Shown here piece by piece: positions 31,001-40,690 of a DNA stretch of 64,000 nt (within the stretch, counting starts at the first letter, position 1; every line of letters begins with the position of its first letter). The position numbers and the translations under genes are program-made. Under the pieces are notes generated by a model. The model did no database searches. It was given only the letters and a program-made list of their open reading frames with translations, and was not told where the DNA came from. The DNA lies in the NCBI GenBank assembly GCA_002104985.1, contig MCGO01000054.1, forward strand, positions 62,001-126,000, read 5' to 3'. This stretch comes from Rhizoclosmatium globosum. Taxonomy: Eukaryota; Chytridiomycota; Chytridiomycetes; Chytridiales; Chytriomycetaceae.

Positions 31001-34000
31001 AGGTTCGGCATACCTCCTATGGTCATTCAAGGAACTGTGGGAGTTGGAGCTGCGAGCTTGTTGTGTAAAGGTCTTCAAAAGTACTTGAATGAGGTTATTC
31101 CGGCTAATATCACCGGAAATGGGTTTCCTTCGACGCCTTTGAGTATAGTTCGATTCGTCGGAGCGTCTCCAGAATCTTCAAACACGTTGACTTTGTTGAG
31201 ATCAATCTGTCGTCAGATTAAACGAGCGAATGCAAACATTACAAACTCTGTTCAAAGCCCCGAAGTTTCAAAAGACTGTATATTGGATCCGGAGTACCTG
31301 CCATCTGACTATTCGAGCCTTTGTCAGTGCTTTCGAGATTGTCTCAAAACTGCAACTACTGAACGTCCAATCTTTCTCTGCCTCCTTGGGCTTGATAAAA
31401 TTAGTTCTGATGATATTGGAAGTACATTATCTTGGCTTCCTGTGGAAAGTAACTTGCCCCACGTCCATATTGCTGTTTCCCTGTCACAAGAGAGCAATAT
31501 CTCTGAAACGCTCAAGTTAAAGACAGAAAGAGCACATATGATTCTGTCACAAGCTAAGCTCGCTGTGTTTAATGAGCTTTCGTTTTCACTTGAGATTGTG
31601 GATATTCCAAACTGTCAAGTTGAATTGAATCGGTGGATGAGAAGTGATGGAGTCAGCCTTACTCCTCCCCAACGGCGTAATCTTCTTCTCGCGGCAACAT
31701 CTATTTCAGCCAACGGATTTTCGAGTAACCCATTTATTCTTCGCCAACATTATCTCCTTGCGAGGAGACTCAAATCATGGGAATCATACAACCCAACCAT
31801 TATCACAGACCCACGCGAAGCGGAAGTCAAAGCCGTTGAAAAATTCTTTGATATCGCCGAGAAACAGCATGGTAAAACAATGGTGGCTAGACTTGCTCGA
31901 CTGTTGACGTTAGTACGAGACGGCCTCTCCGAAACCGCTCTTGAAGACCTTTTCAGTCTTGACCAAGACATCTTATCTGATTCAATTGCAATGCAAATTG
32001 AATCTTGTCCAACCATATCCCCCATGACTCCATTGATCCCAATTCCGCGTGTTCCATCCATAGCCATAATCTACTTACTAAACACAATGGTGAAGGAGTT
32101 TGAACTCGTCACCCGCGGGCGGGGATACGAGCGTGGCCCTCAATTACTAAAATGGAGTCACGAACTCGCAAAAGACGTAGCAAAGTCCCGGTACCTCTCC
32201 GATTCCCGAACCGTCCAATCCGTAATGGAGGACATCGCATCTTACTTCAACAACGACTGGACGGACCCCGAAAAGAAAATCAAAGACCAACAGTCCGTAA
32301 TGTCTGTGTATTTGAAGTCCATAGGTGCGAATGGTGAGAACTGGAAAGGGAACTTGAAGCCGTACAAGTTGTTGCCGAGACATGTGAATTTATGGAATTT
32401 GGATGATGGCGTTGCGTATAATTTGAGACGGCTTCGTGTTCTTCCGAGAGCGCTTGTTTCAGCGCAGCGGTTTAGGGAGTTGAGGAAGCTGTTTGAGGAT
32501 TTCACGTTTATTGAAGCACTGTTGGAGACATCGGTGAGACTAATAATTCAATGTTGCAACGTTTTCTTAAATCTGTGAACAGGGAGTGCCAGCTTTAATC
32601 AAAGAACTTGCATACTTGATTAGAGAGGGACGACGTCAAGCTCCATTCATGCCAAGTGAATGCATTCTAGCCTTGAAACACCTTATTCTATTCCTACGCC
32701 ATCGTGCAATTTGGATTTCACAATTCGAGTCAACGAAACCAATGAAGCCACCAGGTCTCTGGCTTCAAGAGTTTGTAAACTTTCCGACAAATACAACCGC
32801 AGTATTTGCAGACCCTATCCGAATGTTTGTTGAAGATAATTTGGAAATGGTCATGTCTCCGCGAGGTGGTCGATTGGAGTAAGGCGATATCCTTTTGGCT
32901 GTATGATGGCTGATTATTTTCATCAGGTATGATGCTTCATTCAAATCTGAAAACGAAGTATACGATCCAATTCCATTCCATCATACAAACGTACAATGCG
33001 TTGCCGTCTCCATGGACGGAAAGCTTATTGTCAGTGGTGCATCTGACGGAACTGTAAAAGTATGGAGCGCGTCCACAGGAGAAGAAATAACATGCTTCTC
33101 GCATATAATCACAAACGACTCTATCGGATCAGCATTCGGGTCCGACGAGCCATTCAGATTGAAACCCTCTCGTATTGGAATCTCATTTGTTTGTTTCTCT
33201 CCAGATCGAGGAGTCATTAGTTGTGCACATGACTTGGATCAAGAGCCTAGTATTCGATTATGGTCTCTAAAGTCTCTCAACAGTACTCCAAAAGTGATGG
33301 CGGGAGGTCACGCTATTGGTGCATCGATTGTGAGATGTGAATACTTACCACCAGAGAACCGACGCCTTATGTCAGTTGGGAGTGACTTTAACGTTGTATT
33401 GTGGGAAGTCGCGCGGTGCAAGATTATTCGTGTGTATAATGTTACTATGCATGAGTTTGATTTCGGAGTTCACAGTTTGACGGGTATGATGCCGAAGCCG
33501 ACGTCAGCAAACGGGCATCAGGCAACTCCGTCAGGCAAGAAACGGCAGAGTCGAAGTGGTTACACGCAGTTGGCAGCTTGTGTTAGCACGAATGGAATGT
33601 TTGCGTATGGATCTACAACGTTGACTGTAACGGATTCGCATTGGAAAGACGTATTAGTTCGTGACATAAACGTTGCGATTGATAAGGATCGCACGTTGAA
33701 ATGGCATCGACTTACTTCCATAACCTTTTCATCGGATAATTCTGTTGTTTATGCTGCATCAGCTGTTGCGCCTGATGATGTACAAATGTTGGCTGTCGAG
33801 CGTCAAATCATTATGGAAAAAATGACTCAAACAGAAGAGAAAGTGGATACTGGGAAGAGCAACCCCAAATTAACTATCAACAACATGTTTGGAGGGCATA
33901 GAACAAATTCTATCATTGCAGCGGCAGCTTCAGCTACGCAGCTGAACAGCACATCTGTGAAAACAGAGCTCGATTTGAAGCGAGCAAAACAATCTGTGAT

Positions 34001-35842
34001 TCGAGCTTGGAATGTTGAGACGGGCCACTTAAAATTAGTTATTTACGTCGAAGACTACATCACCAGCCTTGCTGTTACCTACAATGACCTTTACTTATTA
34101 GCTGCCGGAGCAAAAGGAACTATTACAGGTTTCGCAACGTCAACAGGACACCATGAATTCGTCCGCGAAGGCCATTCTGCGGGATTGTTACAGCTCACGT
34201 CACTTCCACCTATCCCAAAGAAACGAAAAGATGACGAAGATTCTCTCTTTTATACGTACAACGCCCAGTTCAACGTCTCAGTATCCCGTTCACTTTCGTC
34301 CCTTTCCGGAAACAACATACCTTCTCCAATCCAATTCATTTCACTTGGATTAGATGATAAATTCCTTCTATGGACACTTGATTATGAGTCGCCATACCCA
34401 GGAATGCATCCCATAACACAATGCGTCTTCAATTCCGCATCAGATTTAATGATCACTCTGGGCGGTGCGGATATAATCCAAGGATCTCGGTCACCAGCCC
34501 TCGTTCGAGTTTGGGAGCTTGCAACAACTGTATGTCGTGCCAAAATTGAAATCCAAGCTGAAGTGAACTACGTCAACTTTTTGAGCGCAAACGATACAGA
34601 TACCAAGATTATCGTGGGCTGTAAAAGTGGATTGGTGAGAGTATACAGGGTCAAGAATAGTGAAGTTGTGCGGGAGTTTTGGTGTGATGCTGAGAATGCC
34701 TTGAATGAAGCGAGGCTTGGGTATCCTATGGAGTGGCCTTTCAGTGTGACTGGAATCACTGTGCTTTCGTATGCTTTGCACCCGCATGGACGTCATTTGG
34801 CTGTGGCTGTTGGTGGAACCGAGAGAGAGCCATCCCTTGCAATTACATTGGCCAACCCAAAAGTAGATTACATCCCCGATATAGAATATCGAAACACTGG
34901 AAAGCCTCCACAACACCGCAAAAAGTTGGTTGGAAAGGAAGAACAGGAAAAGTCCGCAGACAGAGTCCTTCGTGATGTCATCAAAGTCACGTTTTGGGAT
35001 ATCGAAGGAAACTGTCTCGTAGTTACGAATGCATTCCACTTCCCGATATTCTTTGACTCCGCAGATTACACTTCCGTGGTAGGTCCATACAACACTCAAA
35101 CCTTTATGACACGAAAGAACCAATTCTTTTTAAAATGGAGCCACGACGGAAAGACTCTTTGTGCCAGCGACGACTGTGAAGTTATCAAGGAATGTCAAGT
35201 TGAAATCAAAAACAATCATGTATACGGAAGTATTCCATCAACTGGCCTCAAGTTTGGCAGAAAAGCGTATGGACCTCCTGTAACAAATGGAAGTGTACAA
35301 GCCGTTATAGACTCAAAGTTATACATTGAGGACTCAACCATTGACTTGAATGTGTCAGCAGCAACAGCCTTCAGTTCAATCGTGTACAAAAAGCAAGAAC
35401 ACACCTGTATAGCCTACGGAGACGGAATCATAGGCCTTCGAACAGTCAACTTAGACCGCGGCGGAGAAGAAATGCGATGGTATTTAGGGCAAAAAGTGTT
35501 CTCAAGAGATGGTGGAGATATAGTGGGTTGCGGATACGTTCCCAATGTGGACAGCAGGTCCAGCATGAATTTGCTACAGAAGCAAACAAAGATTACGGGT
35601 GTGATTGTGAGTGCGAGGAGAAACGGGACAGTTGTAGTTCAGGTTTAGTAATCAAGGTTGTTTGTAATTAAGCTTACATAAACTGATAGGACGCACCGTC
35701 GAAGGAAATCTGTGCTGTTTTCAATGCAGGGACTCCGATATGCTCGATGGTGGTGGTACCAAGCTCGTATAAGACTAGTTCTTGTCGAATCGTTTTGTGC
35801 AAGGCAGATGGATCGTTAGTTGTGCTTCGCTACAACTCTTGA
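28089..35842 (+). CDS. Hemingway/CFAP97-NACHT-like-WD40 giant protein
   Basis: Nine exons: 28089-28641, 28694-28878, 28925-29995, 30043-30320, 30371-30704, 30752-32533, 32583-32878, 32927-35642 and 35690-35842, joining in frame to 2455 residues. The N-terminal third has a CFAP97/Hemingway domain (YIDNKPPQ, KMSRIERENHILLARM) known from cilium proteins. Next is an NWD1/TEP1-like N-domain (LRDLKWGVP, LLDLLQRWYRKND with PPAYSLL). A STAND/NACHT-like ATPase region follows with a degenerate P-loop (GTVGVGAAS; Ala where Lys is expected). A WD40 propeller covers the last 950 residues (SGASDGTVKVWS to ADGSLVVLRY). I infer a scaffold of the flagellum or basal body. One gene rather than two, because the splice frames connect throughout. 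Confidence 0.8.
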
Positions 35843-35935
35843 GAGTAATAAATGCATACGTGAAAGAGTTGTGATATCATTTTCGTTTTATTACAAATTT
35901 TAAGGATCAAGAACGATAAGGGGCTGAAGATACCT

Positions 35936-36196
35936 TCAAATCCTGCTTGCCGCCCCAAACGACAAGTTAGAATAGAAGATTGGCGCTTTGTCTGCGGTGA
36001 TCTTGCTTGTACCTCGAAGTGTCGCATTGATAGCCTCCTGCTTTCGCTTGTCCGTAACAGTCATCTTCTTCTTGATCAAGATCTCTTCATCGCTCTGGCT
36101 GCTTGACGCTGCCCCTGCCTTGCCCTTGCCGATTCTCTTGCGGAGGTTGGACATCTCAATGAACTGGGTGACCTTGCTGAAAGTAGCTCCTGGCAT
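35936..36196 (-). CDS. Small conserved-looking protein with TADK tail (86 aa)
   Basis: Start chosen at 36196 (MPGATFSKVTQF). The longer upstream reading is Pro-rich and unlikely. The protein is basic and helical, with a C-terminal block SKITADKAPIFYSN ending in SRI. The 79-residue protein at 49643-49404 has the same start (MP..K.VTQF) and tail (SKPTADKPPVMFN ending RFI), so the two form a small family. No domain recognised. The gene is convergent with the giant WD40 gene, 93 bases from its stop. Confidence 0.6.
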   Translation of the reverse strand: MPGATFSKVTQFIEMSNLRKRIGKGKAGAASSSQSDEEILIKKKMTVTDKRKQEAINATLRGTSKITADKAPIFYSNLSFGAASRI

Positions 36197-36388
36197 GATT
36201 GCTGTTTGGTGGATAGTTTTTTTACGTTGGGCGAGCGGCGGCGGGGGCAGGGGGCGGGCACTCGAGGGTGAAAGTCGCAATTTTTGCGACTTTGTCCCTT
36301 TTCAATTTGAGCTCCCAACCAGCCATCCAGCTACCCGTCACCAGCCCAAGTTACGTCTGACTGAATAGCTCTTGACTTGACACTGAGA

Positions 36389-36631
36389 ATGAAGGCAAAA
36401 CCCAAAAGTACCAAATTGCCTGGCCAGTGCCTTGTACATCGCGGTAAGGCGATCATGAATCCACGACCCAATTCAACTGGACCTCTATTTCCTGCGTACA
36501 AGTGAGTCGTGGTTTGCATTCAACTCAAATCGCTTATCTGTTATAGACTTAGGGGGTTAGGGTTCCTAAGTGCATCTCCATCAACTCCAGAATCTGCAGA
36601 TAGAAATAACATTGATGACAACGAAAATTGA
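36389..36631 (+). CDS. Putative two-exon 65-residue protein
   Basis: The ATG is at 36389. Exon 1 ends at 36501, the intron is 36502-36546 (GTGAGTCG...TTATAG), and exon 2 runs to TGA at 36631 in frame. The peptide is Pro/Lys-rich (KAKPKSTKLPGQC, NPRPNSTGPLFPAYKLRGLGFL) with an acidic end. Good splice sites in frame are the only support; no homolog is known to me. It is divergent from the small gene starting at 36196. Confidence 0.35.
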
Positions 36632-37277
36632 GTTTTGAACATTTATCTTTTTCTTTTGGTTTGCACTGGAGATAAAATATGTGTGACGTCTTATTAGTGT
36701 CTGATCTCCGAATTTTCCTATGTGTAACGCTTAATGCTGTACGACGTTCTTGGCTTGCCCTAAGCCTCTAAATTGGGGACAAGCCTAGTACCCGCCCCCT
36801 GCGGCGGGGGTCTCAAATAAAAGCCATTTGGAAAATGAGGGTTTCTGCTTCGAAATCGTGGGCACCCGACAAATTAAGTGTGGCTGAGTTTTCGGAAGCA
36901 TATGGGAATTTGAGTGACAGCGGAGTGATAGGAATATGGAAGGAAGGGAGAGTGCGGACAAATCACTTACCCACGAATGTTGGGAGATAATGAGTTATCC
37001 TTTGAATGATTCTGAGCAGAGGCACTGACAACAATTGTCCAACGAGTGAACTATCATACCAACCACTGAATATGCAAGAAAACGACGTCACATCCGAAAT
37101 AGTTCAGATGTTACAGAAAGAAGTGAAGATTGTAAAAAGATCTGTGACTTTGAAAAGTCAACACTACCAAATCGCCTTTAAGTCTGTTATTGACACCGAG
37201 TTCAGCATCAGCCGATATATGTGATAATCTTAATATTAGTAATTTGTATATATTTTCATTAAACGTTTCATCATTGA
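36632..37277. other. Mostly non-coding; a GC-rich hairpin and weak ORFs
   Basis: A GC-rich inverted repeat (CCCGCC, 6-base loop, GGCGGG) lies at about 36791-36808 in otherwise AT-rich DNA. A 51-codon ORF from 36836 (start MRVSASKSW) and a 72-codon ORF at 37006-37224 may be exons of an unrecognised gene. I cannot connect them convincingly. Confidence 0.3.
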
Positions 37278-37874
37278 TTATCCTTCAAGACACTGCTCCT
37301 CCAACTTCTCTTCCAACATCTTCAATATAACATTCCGATGACACCCATCCCCCGGCAAACAGAAGCATCCAATCTCTTTCGCATCCGCCAACTTCAAAAA
37401 CTCCGTCAAAACAACAGGATCCTCCAACAACCGCCTCAAATGCTCTTGAAACCTCGACAAACATTCATCCAACGAATACTCTTTCACTTTGAACGGATTC
37501 GCCCATGGACTTGCCTTGTACCCAAACACTCTAGTTTCACCAGTTTCGTCCACCTTGTAATTGACACGACCGGCACGGGTTACAAGTACGTTTCCAGAAG
37601 TTTCGTACCATTGTTTCAAGTGGTTGTATTTCGGACGGAGGTAGGTTATTTTTACACTGACTCCCTTTGGAAGCTGTCGTTGTTTGACTTCAAGCGGCTC
37701 TTTGACGTCCACCACGTTTATTGTATCTTCGCTTGTACTCTTATTTGAAGGCATGAAGGTTGGAGCCTTTGATGAAGGTTTCAGGTGTGGTGATTTTGAG
37801 CCAAGTGTTTGAAATACATCCTGGTAGGCCACACCGCCAAGAGATATTTCCCAACGACCACTGTTTGCGTTCAT
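37278..37874 (-). CDS. DUF4326-domain protein
   Basis: 198 residues. The N-terminal third is low-complexity. The rest is a DUF4326-type domain: the VFGYKASPWANPFKV block, a helical LDECLSRFQEHLRRLL stretch, and the diagnostic IGCFCLPGDGCHRNVI near the C-terminus, with paired Cys and His. The function of this family is not established. Parts of it resemble proteins that act on modified bases or nucleotides, but I would not assign a reaction. Confidence 0.75.
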   Translation of the reverse strand: MNANSGRWEISLGGVAYQDVFQTLGSKSPHLKPSSKAPTFMPSNKSTSEDTINVVDVKEPLEVKQRQLPKGVSVKITYLRPKYNHLKQWYETSGNVLVTRAGRVNYKVDETGETRVFGYKASPWANPFKVKEYSLDECLSRFQEHLRRLLEDPVVLTEFLKLADAKEIGCFCLPGDGCHRNVILKMLEEKLEEQCLEG

Positions 37875-37963
37875 TGAATGCTGTTTTTTGACAGACTTTT
37901 TTTGAGAGAAGCTTATCCACTCAACTGTGCCTCAGTGTCTGAATATTCCTCTTTATTTCCGAT

Positions 37964-38545
37964 TTACTTCCACTCAACAACAAATTCCTTAAACTGCACA
38001 ACCAAGTCCTCCTCAGTTTTGTTGTTGGGTCTAGCAGCATAGGCAGCGACACTCAGGGTAGCTCCATCCGATTCGGGCCCAAAGAACCAAGTTACTTCAC
38101 GCAGAGGAAGCCTGACACCGTCCACGACTTGGTACACCCAAAGACTGTCGCCGTACCCATCCAGATTCTCCTTCACCAATTCGATTGAGACAAAGTGCGA
38201 TTGACTCGCTGCATCAACGACCGGTGCAACGCTCCAATCGCTCCACGAATCCGTTGCAACAACGCCCAATCGAGGCACTTTGTTGAACAATTCGACGCCG
38301 GCCTTGACCCACTTTTTTGGTGAAGTTGAATCGGAGTTTGAATTCGAATTCGAGACGGAAAGAACGATGCCGCCCTGGTCAAACTGTTCTTTCCACGGCC
38401 CCGAAAACGTGGCACGAACCGATTTAAACGAGGAAAGAGACCCGTGTTGCTGCTTCGAAGTCGGTGCGTTGAAGATGTCGGTGTGCGGTGGTTTGCGCCA
38501 GATGTCCGTTGAAGGCTGGGCAGTTACTTCCACGAGTTCTCCCAT
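37964..38545 (-). CDS. DUF1349 (concanavalin-like fold) protein
   Basis: Start taken at 38545 (MGELVEV), nine codons inside the longest ORF. The protein is about 193 residues. It has KAGVELFNKVPRLGVVATDSWSDWS in its middle and a terminal WFFGPE...LSVAAYAARPN block followed by VQFKEFVVEW, matching the beta-sandwich DUF1349 pattern. Cytosolic (no signal peptide). The family is thought to bind sugars, but this is unproven. Confidence 0.75.
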   Translation of the reverse strand: MGELVEVTAQPSTDIWRKPPHTDIFNAPTSKQQHGSLSSFKSVRATFSGPWKEQFDQGGIVLSVSNSNSNSDSTSPKKWVKAGVELFNKVPRLGVVATDSWSDWSVAPVVDAASQSHFVSIELVKENLDGYGDSLWVYQVVDGVRLPLREVTWFFGPESDGATLSVAAYAARPNNKTEEDLVVQFKEFVVEWK

Positions 38546-38648
38546 CTTTTTATATCTCCTTTTCAAATGCAAGTATACTGCTTTTTATTCAATTATTCTC
38601 AAAGAATAGTAAATAGTCCATGATTCTGATATCCATCAAACCATCTAC

Positions 38649-39605
38649 TCACAACCACACAACCTTCTGCTCAGGCGCGTGCTCTCCGCCAAGAATATTC
38701 TTGTACAATTCTGGACGACGAGCTTGGCGGTACCGGTGTCCTCCAGCCATCGTCAACTTCTCAGCAACACAAGTCGCGATCGCAATCTCAGAATCAAATG
38801 ACCGACACTCAGCAATCACATCCCCAAACGGATCAACAATCATACTACACCCATTACGCACCTGATCATCATCCATTCCAACAGGATTCGAAAATACAAC
38901 ATACACCCCATTATCATATGCACGTGCAGGAAGCCACTTCATCAACCACGCACGCCCCTTCAATCCATCAAACTCAATTCGCAACGAAGTAGGATCCGCG
39001 ACTCGATTCTCCCACAATTTTGGATCAACAAATCCAGCGCCCGGTCTAGTACTCGGCGTACCCATCGTCACATGCGGCATGAAAATAACCTGTGCTCCCA
39101 ACAACGCAGTCGCACGTACATTCTCAATCACATTGTTGTCATAACAGATCAAGATCCCACACTTCCACCCCTTGATCTCAAACACAACGTATTCATTCCC
39201 CGGCTGCAAAGACGGATGGATAAACGGATGCAGTTTCCGGAATTTGGCTTTCACGCCTGTCCCATCCACACACACATACGGTTTATACAGCTTTCCGTCA
39301 TCGCCGAGTTCAAAGAGACCCGCGAGGACAGTCATGTTGTGTTTGGCGGCGATGGCAATGAGTTGGTTGATACTGGGACCTCCAGGAACAACTTCGGCCA
39401 GGGCAACCATTTGGTCGTGGGTCAGTTTGCGTGCGAAAGTATATCCGGTGATGCTGCATTCGTGGAAGGCAATCACATCTGCTCCGGCAGCGGCGGCTTG
39501 GCCTGTCAACTGATCAATCACGCTCAAGTTGTATGCCTTGTCTCCGCTGCGATGTTCAAACTGGGCTGTGGCAATCTTGAGTGGAGTCATGGTACTGTCT
39601 GTCAT
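38649..39605 (-). CDS. Carbon-nitrogen hydrolase (nitrilase superfamily)
   Basis: 318 residues, single exon, start at 39605 (an ATG five codons in is an alternative). The nitrilase triad is visible: Glu in FHECSITGY, Lys in KFRKLHPF and Cys in GILICYDNNVIEN. The N-terminal LKIATAQFE strand and a SNPVGMDDDQ...NGCSMIVDP block are also typical. Substrates in this superfamily are nitriles, amides or carbamoyl compounds. The insertion around the Cys (DNNVIENVRATALLGA) resembles aliphatic amidase or N-carbamoyl amidase branches, but I cannot assign the substrate. Probably cytosolic. Confidence 0.85.
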   Translation of the reverse strand: MTDSTMTPLKIATAQFEHRSGDKAYNLSVIDQLTGQAAAAGADVIAFHECSITGYTFARKLTHDQMVALAEVVPGGPSINQLIAIAAKHNMTVLAGLFELGDDGKLYKPYVCVDGTGVKAKFRKLHPFIHPSLQPGNEYVVFEIKGWKCGILICYDNNVIENVRATALLGAQVIFMPHVTMGTPSTRPGAGFVDPKLWENRVADPTSLRIEFDGLKGRAWLMKWLPARAYDNGVYVVFSNPVGMDDDQVRNGCSMIVDPFGDVIAECRSFDSEIAIATCVAEKLTMAGGHRYRQARRPELYKNILGGEHAPEQKVVWL

Positions 39606-39919
39606 TTTCTTTCCTTTTTTTTGTGTTTTGTGATAACGTTTTGATTGACGAATGCTTTCCCCTTTTTATGATTGCGAATCAAATTTTTGGATTGAACTTG
39701 ATTTTGTAAGCAGAATTAATAGAACCTGTAACGACCGACCGCCGGCATACAAACAGCCTGATTTTATAAGCAACTATCAATTGATTTTATCAGCAGAATA
39801 TGTGAATAGAAAGTGGAGAAACAGAGTTTATTCTAATACATGAAAACAAATCCTTTGTGAGCTCGGATAATCAAAAACAACAACACTAGTTTCGTAGCCG
39901 TAGCAGTGTTTGGGAATTT
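39606..39919. other. Intergenic region, AT-rich
   Basis: Upstream of the nitrilase-family gene and downstream of the 39920-40396 gene, which lies on the same strand. It includes a pyrimidine-rich stretch next to the nitrilase start. No gene is seen. Confidence 0.4.
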
Positions 39920-40396
39920 TTAGCTCCCAAAGACGTTATTGAGCAAACTGAGTAATTCATACGCAGTATACAAGACAACATTTGCCATAGGAACTGGCCT
40001 TGCGTCACTGTCCTCATCTTCAGAAACTGCCGTTTTCATCGCATCATTCTTGATTTCAACAATCCCAAAGTCAGAAGCATCTTCCGAAATAACTGCAATA
40101 TGCGTGTTTCCCAATCCAGACGTAATAATCAAGTTGAAGTCATCGATTGTCATGGATTTCAAGGACGAAAAGTACTTGACACAAGCAACCATGCGATGGC
40201 GATTGCAAATACGGTATGAATCGGTGGCTCCTGGCTTGAGGCGGATATATCCATATGTCCAATCTAAGTCTCCGATTTTGTGCGTTTCGCATTTGATCCA
40301 CTTATTGCAAACGGAGCAGTTACATTGATTGCTGAGAGTGCAGAATGCAATGGCAACATCAGAATCGCCCTCTAGACTGAAAGTTAAGTTTGGCAT
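39920..40396 (-). CDS. Hypothetical Cys-containing protein
   Basis: 158 residues from MPNLTFSLEGD (ATG at 40396; earlier in-frame ATGs add a doubtful 17 residues). Metal-ligand-like residues cluster at CNCSVCNKWIKCETH and CNRHRMVACV. The C-terminal third is acidic (SEDEDSD), then hydrophobic. Not recognised. Single exon. It is on the same strand as the giant factor upstream, about 300 bases from its stop. Confidence 0.55.
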   Translation of the reverse strand: MPNLTFSLEGDSDVAIAFCTLSNQCNCSVCNKWIKCETHKIGDLDWTYGYIRLKPGATDSYRICNRHRMVACVKYFSSLKSMTIDDFNLIITSGLGNTHIAVISEDASDFGIVEIKNDAMKTAVSEDEDSDARPVPMANVVLYTAYELLSLLNNVFGS

Positions 40397-40690
40397 CTTA
40401 TTTTGTGAAGTTACGAAAGAATGAATGCGCGGCATTATGTACCCCAACAGTCCTCCGGTTCAAGTTGGAGCAAGATGGTTCGAGACTTCATTCAAGATCA
40501 AACAAGTGCGCAAGGTTAAAGATTTTAAAGTACACAAGGTCGCGGAATCTATTCCAAAATAAATAAAACAAACACACTTGAGTTGTAAACGCGACACACA
40601 ACAACGCAAATGAAGAAAAAAGAAACAAGTGTAAAAAACAAAAAATGCTCGCCATAAAATGCAAACCCCCAAAACAAACACTGGAAAAAA

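Noticed and set aside
36791..36808. Rho-independent-type terminator hairpin
   Set aside because: Bacterial terminators do not apply here; kept only as a GC-rich inverted repeat.
37006..37224. 72-codon ORF as a small gene
   Set aside because: No homologous features, no clear splice partner, and it is surrounded by AT-rich non-coding sequence; left unassigned.
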